Assembly: GCA_951799445.1 (NCBI GenBank)
Contig: OX637290.1
Span: 3,660,501-3,724,500, forward strand
Reading direction: 5' to 3'
Length of the DNA stretch: 64,000 nucleotides
Origin: Pseudisothecium myosuroides
Lineage: Eukaryota > Streptophyta > Bryopsida > Hypnales > Lembophyllaceae
Made by a program: the position numbers and the translations under genes. The notes under the pieces are model-generated. The model made no database searches. It was not told the origin of the DNA and was given only the letters and a program-made list of their open reading frames with translations. Within the stretch, counting starts at the first letter, position 1; each line of letters begins with the position of its first letter. Below, piece by piece: positions 13,509 through 27,196 of this stretch.

Positions 13509-14331
13509 GCAAGATTATTAAAAAGACAATACCATAGTAGAAGGAGTTGGAAATGGGCGTTATATACTCCATGTTTGAGACTCATATATTAGAATGCAAA
13601 CAATGAGGTTATTGCAATGGGGCTAAAGATAAAACTTGGTAGTCAAGTTCGTAGGATGTAAACATTTTTGGTGATGTATTCATTCTTTCTTAGTGGATGG
13701 AATCTTTGAATTTGCTAATTAACAACTAAAAACAAAATCGTCACTAATTTATGAATAATTATTTGTTTTTGTTTTTAATTTGTACCAATATTTTGCTTCA
13801 ATACAATTGACTCATAGTATGTCAAATAAATGACAACCACGGAGCTGCAAATTGATTCTATCCAACCTAGAAATGTTCTCACTACAATCATTTTCTGAAA
13901 GTAATATTATTTATAAAATAATTAATTTAGTGTGTATTAAATTCTATTTTTCTAATTTTACTCTTGATGATACAATCAAACCTCTCATAATGCAAATTCC
14001 CTTGTTGTATAAATAATTGTAGTTTTTTATTTGCATACTCCTTAAGTACATAAAGTTTGGTGTAATAACCACAGATGGACGTCTATTTATGTTAGTATGG
14101 GACCACCTAACCATTGATGGAGCTATTTGTGTTAGACTAGGACTTCGGACCACCTAACCACCAATGGAATCATTTGTGTCAAATTGGAAAATGGAACCAC
14201 CTAACAACCATTGGAGCTAACTACTTAAGGGCTTTTTTAGATGAATTACCAATCAAATGTAATTATTGTACAATATAAGCATGTTGAAATAAATGACCCT
14301 TGGCACTTGAGTTTCTTTATATACATATCTA

Positions 14332-14790
14332 TTGCTAAAAACTATACCCCATTGTTCCTATGCAATAAGAGAAGATTCTCCATTGTTCCTATCACTTGAT
14401 CTGTGTAGTCATCCTCATGTCAAAGTACGTCCTTATACAATCAAGTTCTTTGAACAATTGGATTTGTACTCACAGGTTTCATTAAATTCTAATTGCTCTA
14501 ATTTGTCTCCGGGCTGGTCGTTAATGTCATTTCTTCGGGACTCTTCTCTTCTCCAAGTCCTCAAGTATCTCTCAATTCTCTATTCTTTTGGCCATTTTGA
14601 GCATTGACAGCTTTGCTGCACTCATCAATTAATTCCAAATTGTAGAACTTAATTTGACTTTAGCAACAATATCTAAACTTATGTTTGTGAAGGCAGGCTC
14701 TGTTTCTACATGAGACTGCCTGACGCGGTCTTCTTCGATCTAAAGACAATTTAATTTGGAAGGAATCTTCACACACTAGTTTAGCAAGGA
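14332..14790 (+). repeat. Decayed copy of the 31.4-31.65 kb sequence
   Basis: This is clearly related to 31,380-31,650. Shared blocks include CAGGTTTCATTAAATTCTAA, GGCTGGTCGTTA, TTTCTTCGGGACTCTTCTC and AATCTTCACACACT. The copy is richer in AT and carries small indels, and no frame is conserved. With 1-215 it is the second displaced fragment of the same source region. Confidence 0.7.
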
Positions 14791-16753
14791 GTGGTACGTA
14801 AAGAATTAAGAAACAAACACAATATTATTAGAATTTCACTACAAGTTAAGTGCATACAAGCCAAGGGTATTGAATCCTATATTAGAATATGTTGGTTAAA
14901 GTGACTATCATAAAATATATAGGAAAGTGTAAGTGAAAAAAATGATTCATTCAAAGGGTGGACATATGGGTTCAAGGTACAATGTGAGAATACATGCAAA
15001 ATTAGTGGGCTATTTGATGTAGAGAGACATGATAGGTAGTTGTCAAATCTGACATAACATGTTAGTTTGTGCTTTGAACATTTTCACACATGGCAAATTG
15101 AACAACCAATATTTTCAAATATGTAAACACATCTTTATAAATATTATATTTTTGAAAAATAAATGATTTTAGAATAAATAGGTCTATTATTCATGCCCTA
15201 TTGGCTTATTGTAGAAGTATTATCATTTCAACATGGAGGATTTGAAGGCTTATATTCTAAAAATAGTTTATTATTTATTATATATAAAATATTTTGTCTT
15301 TGATTGTATTATGGATATTATTGTATGATATGATTGTTCTTATCATATTTCATTGTTAGATTTGTAGTGTGTTGGTGAAAATGTATTATACAACATTATT
15401 AAATTTTAGTATTTTGATATGGTAGGCATAATACTTAATGATTAGAATATTTTATTTGATGAATTTTATTTATGAATCTTCAATCTTGAATTTGCCCTAG
15501 TTTTACTTATATCTTTTGATGAATTCATGTTTTGTTGTTAACTTGATAGATATGGCTATTTTCATTTAACATTTTGTTTTGCTTGCGTAATATTATTTGT
15601 ATTCATTGTGGGAAAGAAATTATTGTGCAAGGCCTTGAAATGTACTTTGGATTTTGTGAAAGTTATTAATGGTTTATATTACATACTAAGCTAATGCTAA
15701 AAAAATAAAATGGAAAAGGAGTGCATACATTATATTTGTACACCCTTAGAGTGACTTGAGGCGTGAATAAACTGTTCATTTGATTTGAGATTTGGATTTG
15801 TACACACAAAGGAGTAGTTTATTGAACCAAATATCATCAAGGTATATTTGTTTATTTATTAATTTTTCAAATCTTTCTACAAAGCAGTTATCCTTTATTT
15901 GTATGGATATTGCTATAGTTTATTCTTGAAAATAAATGTTCATTTAGCAACAAAGTGCGTGTTCAATACGCACAAATACCAATTTTTTTTAGATTTCATA
16001 CCATCTTCAATACACCCATGTTACCAATAAGTTTTCATATAATTGTTTGGATTTATTAAGTACCCCCTAAGTGGTGTTTTGGATACATTGTGTATGAACT
16101 CGTGGGCATTGACTCTTGCTTATGTTATGTATGTTTCAATTGTAAATGTAGAGAAGCTAAGGAATTTTTAGGGGTGTTTTGATTGATAGAGTTTCATAAT
16201 TGTGCAGTGTGTCTATATAAAAGGTTTGATTATACAAACGTGGAAAAGAAATTGACCTCATAGAAGTGCATATGAACAAAATTTTCTCTCCATTTGGGGC
16301 ATTCCTTGTGTATACTTAATTTTTCAAAATCAAAAGGAAGTATCCTATATTCAAAGTTTCAAAATTGATCTATTCAATCTATAGTATACAAAATACTCAA
16401 GGTAATCAAAACATCCTAATGATTTCCAAAAGAACTTCCTATTCTAAATTGTACATTATATACTTAAGAAGTTTAACATAGTGCGGAACAATTAGGAGTT
16501 AATTGATGGTATAAGCAATTAAGCATGACATGGCTTCTTGTCATGGCTAATTGGGTATTAATTATTGAGTACTTTTGTGTACACCAATTGAAAATGGTCT
16601 ATCCAAGTGGTTTTATTAAATTTTATTGAGGTTCATGCACATACTAGTAACATAGAGACATAGTGGCATTACCAAAATGCCACCACTTCAGGGTGCAAGG
16701 AATTGAACAATTAAAGTGTCATTTTTATTCCATATGCATGGAGTTTTTTAATC

Positions 16754-17678
16754 TTAACTCCTAATTCTCATTGTCTTCTCAGAGGACAAATGGATTTTGG
16801 GCACGCTCTTACAATCTCAATATTCATCACAAATTTTTAAAACCTTTTGTGAAGATAGAAAAACACATTAGCTTTTGGGGAATATAAACTTTCATTTCAA
16901 TTGGTGCCCAAGAGCAAAAGTTATGGCACAATGAGTCCAAATTTTAGTTAGACACGCAGAAAAAATCCCACAAAAACTTGTAATAAAAATTTAAAAAATT
17001 TGTTTTTCATTGATGTATATTTATCTACAGGCATGGGAAGCTTTTATTCATTCCATTTGAATTAGTGATGTGAAGTTATGGGCATTCTTGTTTTTGTACA
17101 ATGAGAGCATCTTTTTGAAAAAATAACTTGTAGGATTCATTTTTGAGCTCAATATTTACAATTTAAAAAGAAAAAGTTGCACAAGGTTATAATTTCTTTC
17201 TAGAACAATCTTACCATTTATATTAGTTAGTGTGTTTCAATTCCATCTTAGTGCTATTAATTGTATAGTTTTTCCTTCAATCTTGAACCTACTTCTACTT
17301 AACAATATTTTAGTGAGTATTAACAATTTAAAAGAAAAATGTTTAGACTCTCAACTCAATTCTTCAACATAAAAAAATACAAATTCAAAATCAACAATTC
17401 AACACTTTTAAGCTAAATAGATTCAAAGTCAAAAAATCTATTCAAGCATGCAAGGTGGGAAAAAAATTGTTTTCTTTACTTTAAATGTAAATATCTTGCA
17501 ATGTACGTGATCAAAGTTTTTGAAGCTTCTTCCACACATTTTTACACTAGTCTAGTGCAAGATCCTATGTTTAGATATGCAAATAGAACAATTTAAAAAG
17601 TTTTTTGCTCTTTGCAATAGAAATGGTAGTTTTGAGTGGTTTTTGATGGAAAAATGGTCTTGGGATTTTAGGAGTTAA
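16754..17678 (-). mobile_element. TTAA element, copy 3 (subfamily B, inverted, diverged)
   Basis: TTAA lies at both ends, with diverged termini (TTAACTCCTAATTCTC... and ...TTTTAGGAGTTAA). The element is inverted relative to copies 1, 2, 4, 6 and 7. The interior carries the family core and the subfamily B arm (TTGGTGCCCAAGAGCAAAAG), shared with copies 4, 5 and 6. Confidence 0.65.
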
Positions 17679-18809
17679 AAACTCCTTTATTTTTAATAAT
17701 AAATTGCTTGTTTCTTCTACTAGTGTGCATTATGTAACAACACTTAATTGTAGCCTTTTCTAAATCAACCTTTGCCTAAAATATATTACCTCCATTCATG
17801 AGAACCTTGGATCTACATCTATTTTCATATACTTTGAAAATTCCTAGAAAATGCCTAAAGTTTTGTGGTAATTTGAGGCCCAAAATTGCTTCAAAATAAT
17901 TTTATCTAAAGCAAGGCTAAAATCTTAATCTTAATCAGTTTTTTTATAAATCCAATTGTAAATTGTGTGATGTTTTAGCTAAGTTGTTCAAGTACATCCT
18001 CTCCAACTGTTATCGTAAAATCCTCCACAAGTTGCAAGACCAATATACCATTGTACCTACACTTCCAAAAAGTAGATTTTTCAAGTCATTTTCAAAGGCG
18101 CAATTTGGTCTTTTAAGAATTTAGGAAAAAAGCATGTGTGTTTTTAGCTTTTTTCAAACCAAAATAGAATTCAATTAAAAAAACCTTCATCATTAATATT
18201 TAAGAAAATCATAAAGGGAAGGTGATTCATAATGAAAGATAAACCTAAGTTGGTAATAAATTAAAAAGAAATCTAAAATCTAAATGGTGAAAACCACATT
18301 CTAGTAAGTAATGCATATTCTATTTTTTAGTTATTATTTAGAAATATTAAAAATTAAGTTCAAAAGACAATTTTGTATGTTTTTGCAATCTTCATTGCGT
18401 GCAAGTCCGCAACATAGAACTTCTAATGACTTCCATCTCAATAGTTTGAATAGGATGATTTAAATATTTTTTCATCCAATCAAGAATTTTTTATTAATTT
18501 ATTTTTTAAATCTAGTTTTAGTTGCCCGCTTTGACATTGAAATAAAATAGAAAACTTATAACTAATGCAATATTGAAATGAAACAAAGCTTTATATGTCA
18601 AATATGATGATTAGGAACTATCCTAAATAGTCCATTTGTTCCAAAATATGAAGCTAGTAGATTAATAGAGCTTGTCCAAGTTCACATAAACCTCAAAGTA
18701 GGTTCCTCAAGTCAATTAGGTGTGGTTACCATTTTTCTAAAAATAACCTGATTTTTGCCTAAAGCAACTATATACTTACCATCGGGCAAAAATTAATAGT
18801 TGATTTTGT

Positions 18810-19395
18810 AGTTTTTGGATAGTTTTTATATTCTTTTGGAGGGAGTATTATAAAATTAGAAAAACATGTTTTTTAAATAAATAAAAAATGATCAATGTGT
18901 ACATTCTTAAGAAGACAATATCCTAGGTAGGAAAAGCATAGAAAAATTCTCTAATTAGGAGAACTAGAAAAATGCAAAATGTTAAAAAATAAGTGCTTTG
19001 ACGTTTTAATTTGTAAAAGAAAAGGAATTTTTTTTTCAAAGAAACTAAAAATTGTCCATTTGGGGAGACTTCATGGTGAAGAGATTTCACTAAAAGAATT
19101 ATCTTGCAACCATTTCCAACATTCAGAAGTGCATAAACAAGGGAGCCCTATTTGTACAAATGTGGTGGATATAAAATAATATATTTTTAGATTCCTCTTG
19201 ATAGGAACATGCCTGCCTACTATAGAAATAGACCACAAATTTTTTTCCCCTAAATCACTAATTTTGGAGACTCAAACAATACTAAAAAATCCTAAACTTG
19301 AAGTGTGACAAATCAACAGAATTCATCTTAAAAATATAAAATGCTTTTTAAAATTTTGAGGGATAATAAAGGATTTAATAACCATCAAAATACAC
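18810..19395 (-). repeat. Inverted, truncated copy of the 27.2-27.9 kb element
   Basis: Read on the minus strand, this region aligns with about 27,350-27,890. Shared blocks include GGAAAAGCATAGAAAAA, AAAAATTGTCCAT, TTTTTAGATTCCT and AATAGACCA. No terminal inverted repeat is visible here, so it is an internal fragment of the same family. Confidence 0.6.
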
Positions 19396-19625
19396 TACAT
19401 GTGATGCCAAAATGAACCATCAATTGTTGTAATCACCCCATGGTTTGTATTATTAAGCTATCATAGTTGACTTGGTCTTATTCATGATTAAAAGAGGTTT
19501 TAGATTTTCTTTGTGTAGTTTAGAAAAAATAACTATGATTTTTTTAAGTTCTAAATATAGATATATTGTAACCAACTTTAGGCTTTTCAATTGCAAAGGT
19601 ATAAATTAGAGGAGGTTCTATGGGA

Positions 19626-20130
19626 GGGTTGCTATTATGTGAGCATAGGAATGTGAGCCTATGAGTCTAGAATACTACATACCTATGTTATAGAGGGTTG
19701 CTATTATGTGAGCATAGGAATGTGAGCCCATGAGCCTAGAATACTACACACCTATATTATAGGTGTATATACTATAGAAACCGTCTATGATTATAGGGTA
19801 TATATGTTACAAATACCCATATTATAGGTGTTTGTGATATATACACCTTCTATACTGTGAGGTATCTACATTATAGGTACCTATATTGTAGTCTCAATGC
19901 TCACAAGCTCGCATTCTTGGGCTCACATACTAGCACCGTTGCTATGTTATAGGTGTATATACTATAGAAACCATCTATAATTATAGGATATTTATGTTAC
20001 AAATACCTATATTATAGGTGTTTATGATACATACACCTTCTATAGTGTGTGGTATTTATATTATAGGTACTTATATTGTAGGCTCAATGTTTACAAGCTC
20101 GCATTCTTGGGCTCACATACTAGCACTGTT
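19626..20130. mobile_element. MITE-like foldback with internal tandem duplications
   Basis: The left end GTTGCTATTATGTGAGC and the inverted right end (AGTGCTAGTATGTGAGC) form imperfect terminal repeats. The left arm is duplicated in tandem (about 67 bp, from 19,625). A second unit of about 190 bp (from about 19,757) is repeated once more (to 20,130); each ends in GCTCACATACTAGCAC. The interior is rich in TATAGGT/ACCTATA dyads. No coding sequence. Confidence 0.55.
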
Positions 20131-20814
20131 GGATTCTACGGTGGATAGTTTTAATAACATGACCAATTTTACAAAAAGTGACATGAATGCTTGAAAATTA
20201 TTGTAAATCAACATTTTTATTTATTTTGGAACAATAATTGACAAGTACTTTGACATTATGGGCTCAAATTTGGAGAGAGTTGAACAAATGGCTCAAAAAC
20301 AATCAAACTAAGCAATAAATCACTAAAAAAAATTCTATTTATAATGCTTGAAAATTAAATTTCAAATGTCAATTGTAGTAAATTTTATACATAATCATGC
20401 GATATTCAATCTCAACGAAAATTCATACTTAGATGATATTACATGAGATTCGACTCTTGTATCCTACAATCTTTCCACAACTCCATATATATCCCCAAAT
20501 TCACTTCTACATTTATTAAAAAGTGCGTAGTTTCCTCTATCTAACTTTGGTATAATATCTAGCATAATCCCAAAAATTATTTGATTATTTTATAAACCTA
20601 TCAACATTTCTAATTTAGACCATTGGATATGATGATTGGATGAATTACTGGAGGTAGATTGTGTTTAGTGAATGGAATGTAAATGCCCTTATTTGTAAGT
20701 GTAAGAGGATTTTAATATAGGTTCATTAGGAGAGGAAGTGATTGGTTGTTCTCTAATTTACACTTGCGTAATAATACATAGGTGGAGTATTTTATGACAA
20801 TGGTATAGGCTAGG

Positions 20815-21754
20815 TTAACCCCTAAAGGACCAAGGCCCTTTTTCTGCCAAAAAACACTCAAAACTACCATATCTATAGCAAAGAGTAAAAGAAATTGAAA
20901 ATTGTTTTTTTTTACATCTAACCATAGGATCTTACACCTTACTAGTATGAAAGTGCGTGGAAAAAATTTCAGAATTTTTGACCACACAGATTGCAAGATA
21001 TCTGCGTTTAAAGTAGAAAAAACAAGTTTTTAAGCACATTGCGGGACTAGATTTTTTGAGTTTGAACATTTTTAACATAAAATTTTTGCACTACAGAGTT
21101 TTGAGCTTTAAATCTTTATAGTGGAGAATTGAGTTGAAAATCTAGGAAAAAAAAAGAAATTCAAAAAACTTAATTATCATTCTTAAAAAAATTGTTAAGT
21201 AGAAGTAGGTATGAGATAGAAGGAAAATCTAAAATATTAATATATTTTAGATGGAATTAAAATGAACAAATCCCAATGGTGAGATTGTTCTAACAAGTAA
21301 ATCAGACCATGCAAAAAAAAAAATTTGAAAAATTTGAAAAATTGCATTCAGAAATGCATCCTACAAGTTATTTTTTTCAAGAAGATGCTCTAACTGCCCG
21401 AAAAACAAGAATGTCCATAACTTTCTCAAAACATATCCAAATGAAATGAATCAAAGCTTTCCAAATAGGCAAAAATATAATCTACGAGAAAAAAAATATT
21501 TAAAAAAAAAATTCAAATTTTTGTCCATTTTTTTTTGGCTGCCCGGGCTGCCCGCCGTCCCCCCATTTGAGCTTATTTGGTCATAACTTTTTTTCCCGGG
21601 CACCAATTGTGAAAAAAATTATATTTCCACAAAGCTTATCAGCTTTTCTACCTCCCAAAAAAGTTTCAAAAAATCAGGAAAAAATTTCAGCCCGTAGGTA
21701 CCTGCCCGAAAACGCATTTGTCCCCCGAAGGGACAACGGTCCTTTAGGGGTTAA
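20815..21754 (+). mobile_element. TTAA element, copy 4 (subfamily B)
   Basis: Termini are near perfect: TTAACCCCTAAAGGACC on the left and GGTCCTTTAGGGGTTAA on the right, a 17-bp inverted repeat including TTAA. The left 670 bp matches subfamily A. The right 250 bp has the subfamily B sequence (GGGCACCAATTGTGAAAAAA, CCCGTAGGTACCTGCCCG). It forms an inverted pair with copy 5, 0.7 kb downstream. No transposase frame. Confidence 0.8.
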
Positions 21755-21793
21755 ATATCTTATGTACTAGAGTTCATCATCCATCGTTTTTTT

Positions 21794-22174
21794 CATTAGA
21801 GAAAATCTGGGCCCTCCGGAGGGTTGCTCCATAGCCCTCTAGAGGACCCTGAAATTTACTTTTTTGGGGCAAAAAAAATAGTTTTTCCCCTATTTCCGCG
21901 TAGCAGTTTTTGCTGCGACAGTGATGCAGGAAACGAAATATACGAGTAAATTTTTATTTTTTATTTTTTATTTTTTTAGTCTTAAAAAATATTTAAAATT
22001 TATAAAAAAATAAAAAAAATAAAAAATAAAATCCGATTTCTGACTATTTCGGCGAGCAGTTAGCCAAGCTGACTGCTCACCGAGGGACAGTTCTGCAGTG
22101 ACAGGCCAAGCATTTTAATAGCTTGGCATGTCACTGCGGAGCAACCCTCCGGAGGGCTGGTTTTTTCTCTAATG
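21794..22174. mobile_element. 381-bp foldback MITE with CCTCCGGAGG in its termini
   Basis: The ends CATTAGAGAAAA and TTTTCTCTAATG are followed inside by GCCCTCCGGAGGGTTGCTCC and its inverse, giving a TIR of about 36 bp. The decamer CCTCCGGAGG is itself palindromic. The interior has further foldback around AGCTTGGC and TGACTGCTCACC. No clear target duplication. It sits between TTAA copies 4 and 5. Confidence 0.65.
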
Positions 22175-22478
22175 TAGCTCTTGTTTACTTCTATGTGATC
22201 AAGAAAATGATTCTAGATGGTACCAATTGGTCTCCATTCAATTTAGAAGATCTACACGATGAATGTTTGGTTGAATATTATTGAAAGAAATTTTTATTAT
22301 TCCACAACAATAAAAAATTTCTTTAAAAAAATTGAATTTTTTTTAAAAAGTGCTCAAGGGACAAAAATATGAGGTTTAATGTATTAAAAAACAAGTTTCT
22401 TAAAAGTTTTGAACATTGTTTTGTAAAGAACTTTGAGAATAAAGGGAATTTTTTGTAGAACTTCACCACTTGAGCACA

Positions 22479-23404
22479 TTAACCCCTAAAGGATTGTTGT
22501 CCCTTTGAGGGACAAATGCGTTTTTGGGCAGGTACCTACGGGCTGAAATTTTCTTCTGATTTTTGAAACTCTTTTTGGAGGTAGAAAAGCTAATTAGCAT
22601 TGTGGGAATATATTTTTTTTCACAATCGGTGCCCAAGAAAAAAAGTTATGACCAAATAAGCTCAAAACAAGGGACGGGGGGCAGCGCGGATAGCAAAAAA
22701 AAAATGGCAAAAATTTGAATTTTTTTTTAGTATTTTTTTCTTATAGATTATATTTTTGTCTATCTAGAGAGCTTTGATTCATTTCATTTGGATTTATTAT
22801 GAGAAAGTTACGGACATTCTTGTTTTTTGGGCAATTAGAGCATCTTCTTGAAAAAAATAACTTGTAGGATTCATTTTTGAATGCAATTTTTCAATTTTTC
22901 AATTTTTTTTTGCATGGTTTAGTTTATTTGATAGAACAATCTCACCATTGGGATTAGTGCATTTTAATTCCTTCTAAAATATATGAATATTTTAGATATT
23001 CCTTCTATCATGTACCTACTTCTACTTAACAATTTTTTTAAGAATGATAATTAAGTTTTTTTTTGTTTTTTTGCCTAGACTCTCAATTCAATTCTCTACT
23101 ATAAATATTTAAAGCTCAAAACTCTGTAGTGCAAAAATTTTAAGTTTAAAATGTTGAAAGTCAAAAAATCTGGTCCCACAATGTGCTGAAAAACTTGTTT
23201 TTTTCACTTTAAACGTAGATATCTTGCAATTTGTGAGGTCAAAAATTCTGAAATTTTTTCCACATACTCTTATATTAGTTAGGTGTAAGATCCTATGGTT
23301 AGATGTGAAAAAAACATTTTTCAATTTTTTCAATTTTTTGCTATAGAAATGGCAGCTTTGAGTGTTTTTTGGCAGAAAAAAGGCCTTGATCCTTTAGGGG
23401 TTAA
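22479..23404 (-). mobile_element. TTAA element, copy 5 (subfamily B, inverted)
   Basis: The element reads TTAACCCCTAAAGGATTG on the left and GATCCTTTAGGGGTTAA on the right, inverted relative to copy 4. The subfamily B arm is at the left (GGGCAGGTACCTACGGGC) and the common core at the right. The TTAA duplication is intact. Confidence 0.8.
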
Positions 23405-23950
23405 ATAATTGACCAAAGAGCAATTTCAATGATGTCTACTACAAATCAGTTTGAAATCACCAAGTGCTAAATGGAAACTTTTTTGGCACACCACCTTTTT
23501 ATGTGATTTTTGAAAAGTTTTCAAGGATATTTATCTTTGAAGTTTGAAATGATACAAAACATAAATATATACAATGAAAGGTCTCTTGGAAATTTTTCAA
23601 TACTAAAAGCATATTGTTGTTCCATTGAAGGACTTGAAGCAACAACCCAAAAAAACATGGATGTAATAAGACTATAGAAAATTCATTGACTAGTTTTAAA
23701 CATTTTTTAAGGAACTTCATCACTTCAATGAATAGAAATTTTAGTTTTAAACTTTAATTTTTATATATAATATTGTAAATGGAATCCATTATCAACAATT
23801 TTTAGGCCAATGATTGACATAGGTCAAGCTACCGTAGATTAGTAATAACTTTCATACTAAACAATTTCAAACAAAATTTTATGAAATTAGTAGATATAAC
23901 AAAAATTTGATGGGATCCAAAGCATCTACTGGTATATGATGAGATTTCTT

Positions 23951-24105
23951 GAAGGATTTGATGAAGCTTAAAGGATCCATTGATATCCCGAAGGATCCGT
24001 TGATATCCCGAAAGATCCACTCATATCCCGAACCCGAGGGACCTGTTGACTTCTTCTAGGACCGGATGACTTTTCTAAAGATCTGATGACATCCTGAAGG
24101 ATCCA
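23951..24105 (+). repeat. Degenerate minisatellite, about 22-bp unit
   Basis: The unit AAGGATCCGTTGATATCCCG recurs in several variants between 23,951 and 24,105, the best copies lying at 23,970-24,030. No coding frame. Confidence 0.55.
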
Positions 24106-26242
24106 AAACGATTTGGTTTCAAAGTGTTAGACAACAACTTGGGGTGAAAACTTATCAAGTTCCAAATTTGAATCTCTTTTGGAAATAATTTTGATTACTT
24201 CGGTGATGACAAGAAAATATACACAATATTAAACTTTGATATACAATAGACTACTATAATTTTGTAGGAGTATTTACAAATGACTATCAAACAATTTATT
24301 AAGAAGTGAAAATGGACGTTCAATAAAATTAAATTGATTTTTTTCAAAATTTAAGAACCTTTAGGATGTTGGCAATAACACAACTTACATCCCTCAATCT
24401 ATTTTCATCATCAAGAAGATAGTTTGAATTCACCGTTGATTTAATTAATGAAGCTAAAACTAGGACAAGGTTTTAGTTTTGCAGGTCACTATTTGAATAT
24501 TTTAGATACTATTCCATGTGTGGTTCATTATTAATTCAATTTTGAAAATATCCAAAATTGCATTAAAAATGCACAAGGTTTAGATGGTTTGCTCCAACAT
24601 TTCTACTATTAGAATAATTATATTCTAATTCCATATATTTGATTCAATAGAAAATTAGGATATTATATCATTATTTGTAATGGTTAAATCTTGCATATAA
24701 TATAGTGTGATTTTTTAATAAATTAATAAATTGATAATAAATTATTGATTTATTCAATTAAAATTTTTAAATGGTCAATTTCTAAAATAGTCTATATAGA
24801 TCCTTGTACATGAATAATACATACATTGTTTTCTGACATTATCAACATTTGTGTTGATCTTTACATTAAGAAGAACTTTCAAATATTTTTATTTCTAAAT
24901 ATTATATAAAATATGAAATCGTTTAAATTATAGTACGAAAGTCCTTTTTTACTCTATTATATGTTTATGTATTCACATAATTTTTTAGAATCAATCACAT
25001 TGATAATTAGTAGGTAATAGTCACTGATTCTACCATTGTAAGAATTGATAGGCTAATATTCAAACTTCAATAGGAACTTATGTAAAGAAATTACATTTTA
25101 TTATGAAAGAAATCATGCCAATATTAACCTATAGTGAAATATTAGTAGAAGAGGACTAAAAAAGAGAATTGTAACTAGTGGATTAAGTTTAAAAAAATAT
25201 AGTTAGATACTAAAATTAATTCAAATTGAAATTGATTGACCCATTTAGATCCTTTCAATGTGATTTTACCCAAGTGGCAGTGTGGCACTAAGTAGTTGCA
25301 AATAACCATATATAAAATGACTTGCAAATTTGTTTTTGTGTTATTGACAAAATTTGAAGTGGAGGTAAAAATATTAATCTAAATAAATATATTACTTAAC
25401 AAATATATTGACATTTACAATACTTGACAATTTGATATTTAATATCAATGACACTTTATACAAGTTTTTGTGTAGTATATTTGGTGATAGTACTATACCA
25501 CTAGAATATTAGCCTTCAAGCCTTGGAGGTATGATTTCTAAATACTTTTGGACGACTTGTTGCATATGCATTGCAACATAAGGAACCAATAGCATTTGTA
25601 CAATTTGCAATATTATACTCCAGCTAACTCAAAAGCTCAATTATCTTCCAATATTTGATTAGTGATGAGAGGAATGTATAGAAAATAACATCTGCAAACT
25701 TGATGGAATACTAAGTTTTAATTTCAATCCAAGCACAATTATCCCATTGCATATACTATGAAGAATATTGCATTAATGAACTTCTAGGCGTTTTCAATAA
25801 AAGATTATATACACCCCAAACCCACTTGTTTCCTATGTAATGCTCACATATATTTCTTGGTGCAATATGTGTATTTGCATTTGGTTTTTTACTAGTTCAC
25901 ATTGTTACCACCATATGTTCAAATGTTCAAAATCCAAATTTATCATTCTTGCTAAATTTGTTTTTTTGTGACTCTATTTTGAAGCATTGAATTTTACATC
26001 TTTTTCTACATCATAGATTAATCCTATTTATATGCTCGATTTTGGTCCCATTTTCATTCAATGCAAAGGGTCAATCATAATCAATCATTTTCTACACATG
26101 ACAGGGCACACAACATCACTAACTCTTCCATTTTATAAGGTGGGATTGTATACATTTTTTTAGATTTATTCTGGAACCAATTATCTAAAAATGATTCTTT
26201 CATATTTTTGTTGTGTCTAAACCTAACTTCAAGCCTCAAAGA
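24106..26242. other. AT-rich intergenic, nothing recognised
   Basis: Very AT-rich sequence with no gene, inverted-repeat element or tandem array that I can identify. Confidence 0.4.
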
Positions 26243-27176
26243 TTAATGTTTCAAGTCCGAAGTTCTTTCTTCCATCAAAAAACACTCAAAACTACCATTT
26301 CTATTGCAAAGAGCAAAAAAATTTAATTTTAATTTTAATTTTTTGCATATCTAATGATTGTATCTTGTACTAGACTATTGAAAAAATTTGTAGAAGAAAT
26401 TTCAGAAACTTTGACAACGGAGATTGCAAGATATTTGCATTTAAAGTGAAGAAAACATAATTTTGAGAGCCTTGCTTGATTAGAGTTTTTGGCTTTGAAT
26501 CTTCTTAACCTAAAATGTTTACACTATTGATTTTGAATTTGTTATTTTTTATATTATAGAATTGAGTTGAGAATCTAAGTTTTTTTTTTCTTAAAAAGCA
26601 CTTAATTTTCTCTCATTAAAAAATTGTTAAGTAGAAGTAGATTCAAGATTGAAGGGAAAACTAAACTGTTAATAGCTCTAAGATGGAATTGCAACACACT
26701 AATGTCAACAGTGAGATTGTTCTAGGAAGAAACCTTAATCTTGTGAAATTTTGTTTATGAAAAATTGTGAAAATTAAATTCATAAATAAATCCTATAAGT
26801 TATTTTTTCCAGAAGATGCTTTGAGTGTTCAAAAAACAAGATTGTCCATAACTTTCTCATAACAAATCTAAATGGAATGAATCAAAGCTTCCCATGTAGA
26901 TAAAAATATAATCTAAAAGAAAAGAATATTTTTTATTTTTTATTTAAATTTTTTATGAGTTTTTTTTTTCTTGCCAAACTAAAATTTGGACTTATTGTGC
27001 CCATAATTTTTGACCCCAGGTACCAATTGAAATAAAAGTTATAATCACAAAAAGCTCAAGATGTGTTTTTCCATCTTTACAAAAACTTCAAAAAATTACA
27101 ATGAATATTGAGACCATAAGAGCTTGCCCCAAATCCAATTTGTCCCCCAAAGGAACAATGAGACTTTAAGGGTTAA
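26243..27176 (+). mobile_element. TTAA element, copy 6 (subfamily B, most diverged)
   Basis: TTAA is kept at both ends, but the termini are eroded (TTAATGTTTCAAGTCCGAAG and ACTTTAAGGGTTAA). The interior follows copy 4 throughout: AAACACTCAAAACTACCATT, the TGTCCATAACTTTCTCATAA block and the ACCAATTG right arm. It is the oldest-looking member in the window. Confidence 0.65.
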
Positions 27177-27196
27177 GGAAACCAAATCTATACTAG

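Noticed and set aside
22200..22290. MILDGTNWSPFNLEDL-like stretch resembling a copia gag start
   Set aside because: Only one short match and no further gag or LTR sequence; too weak to call.
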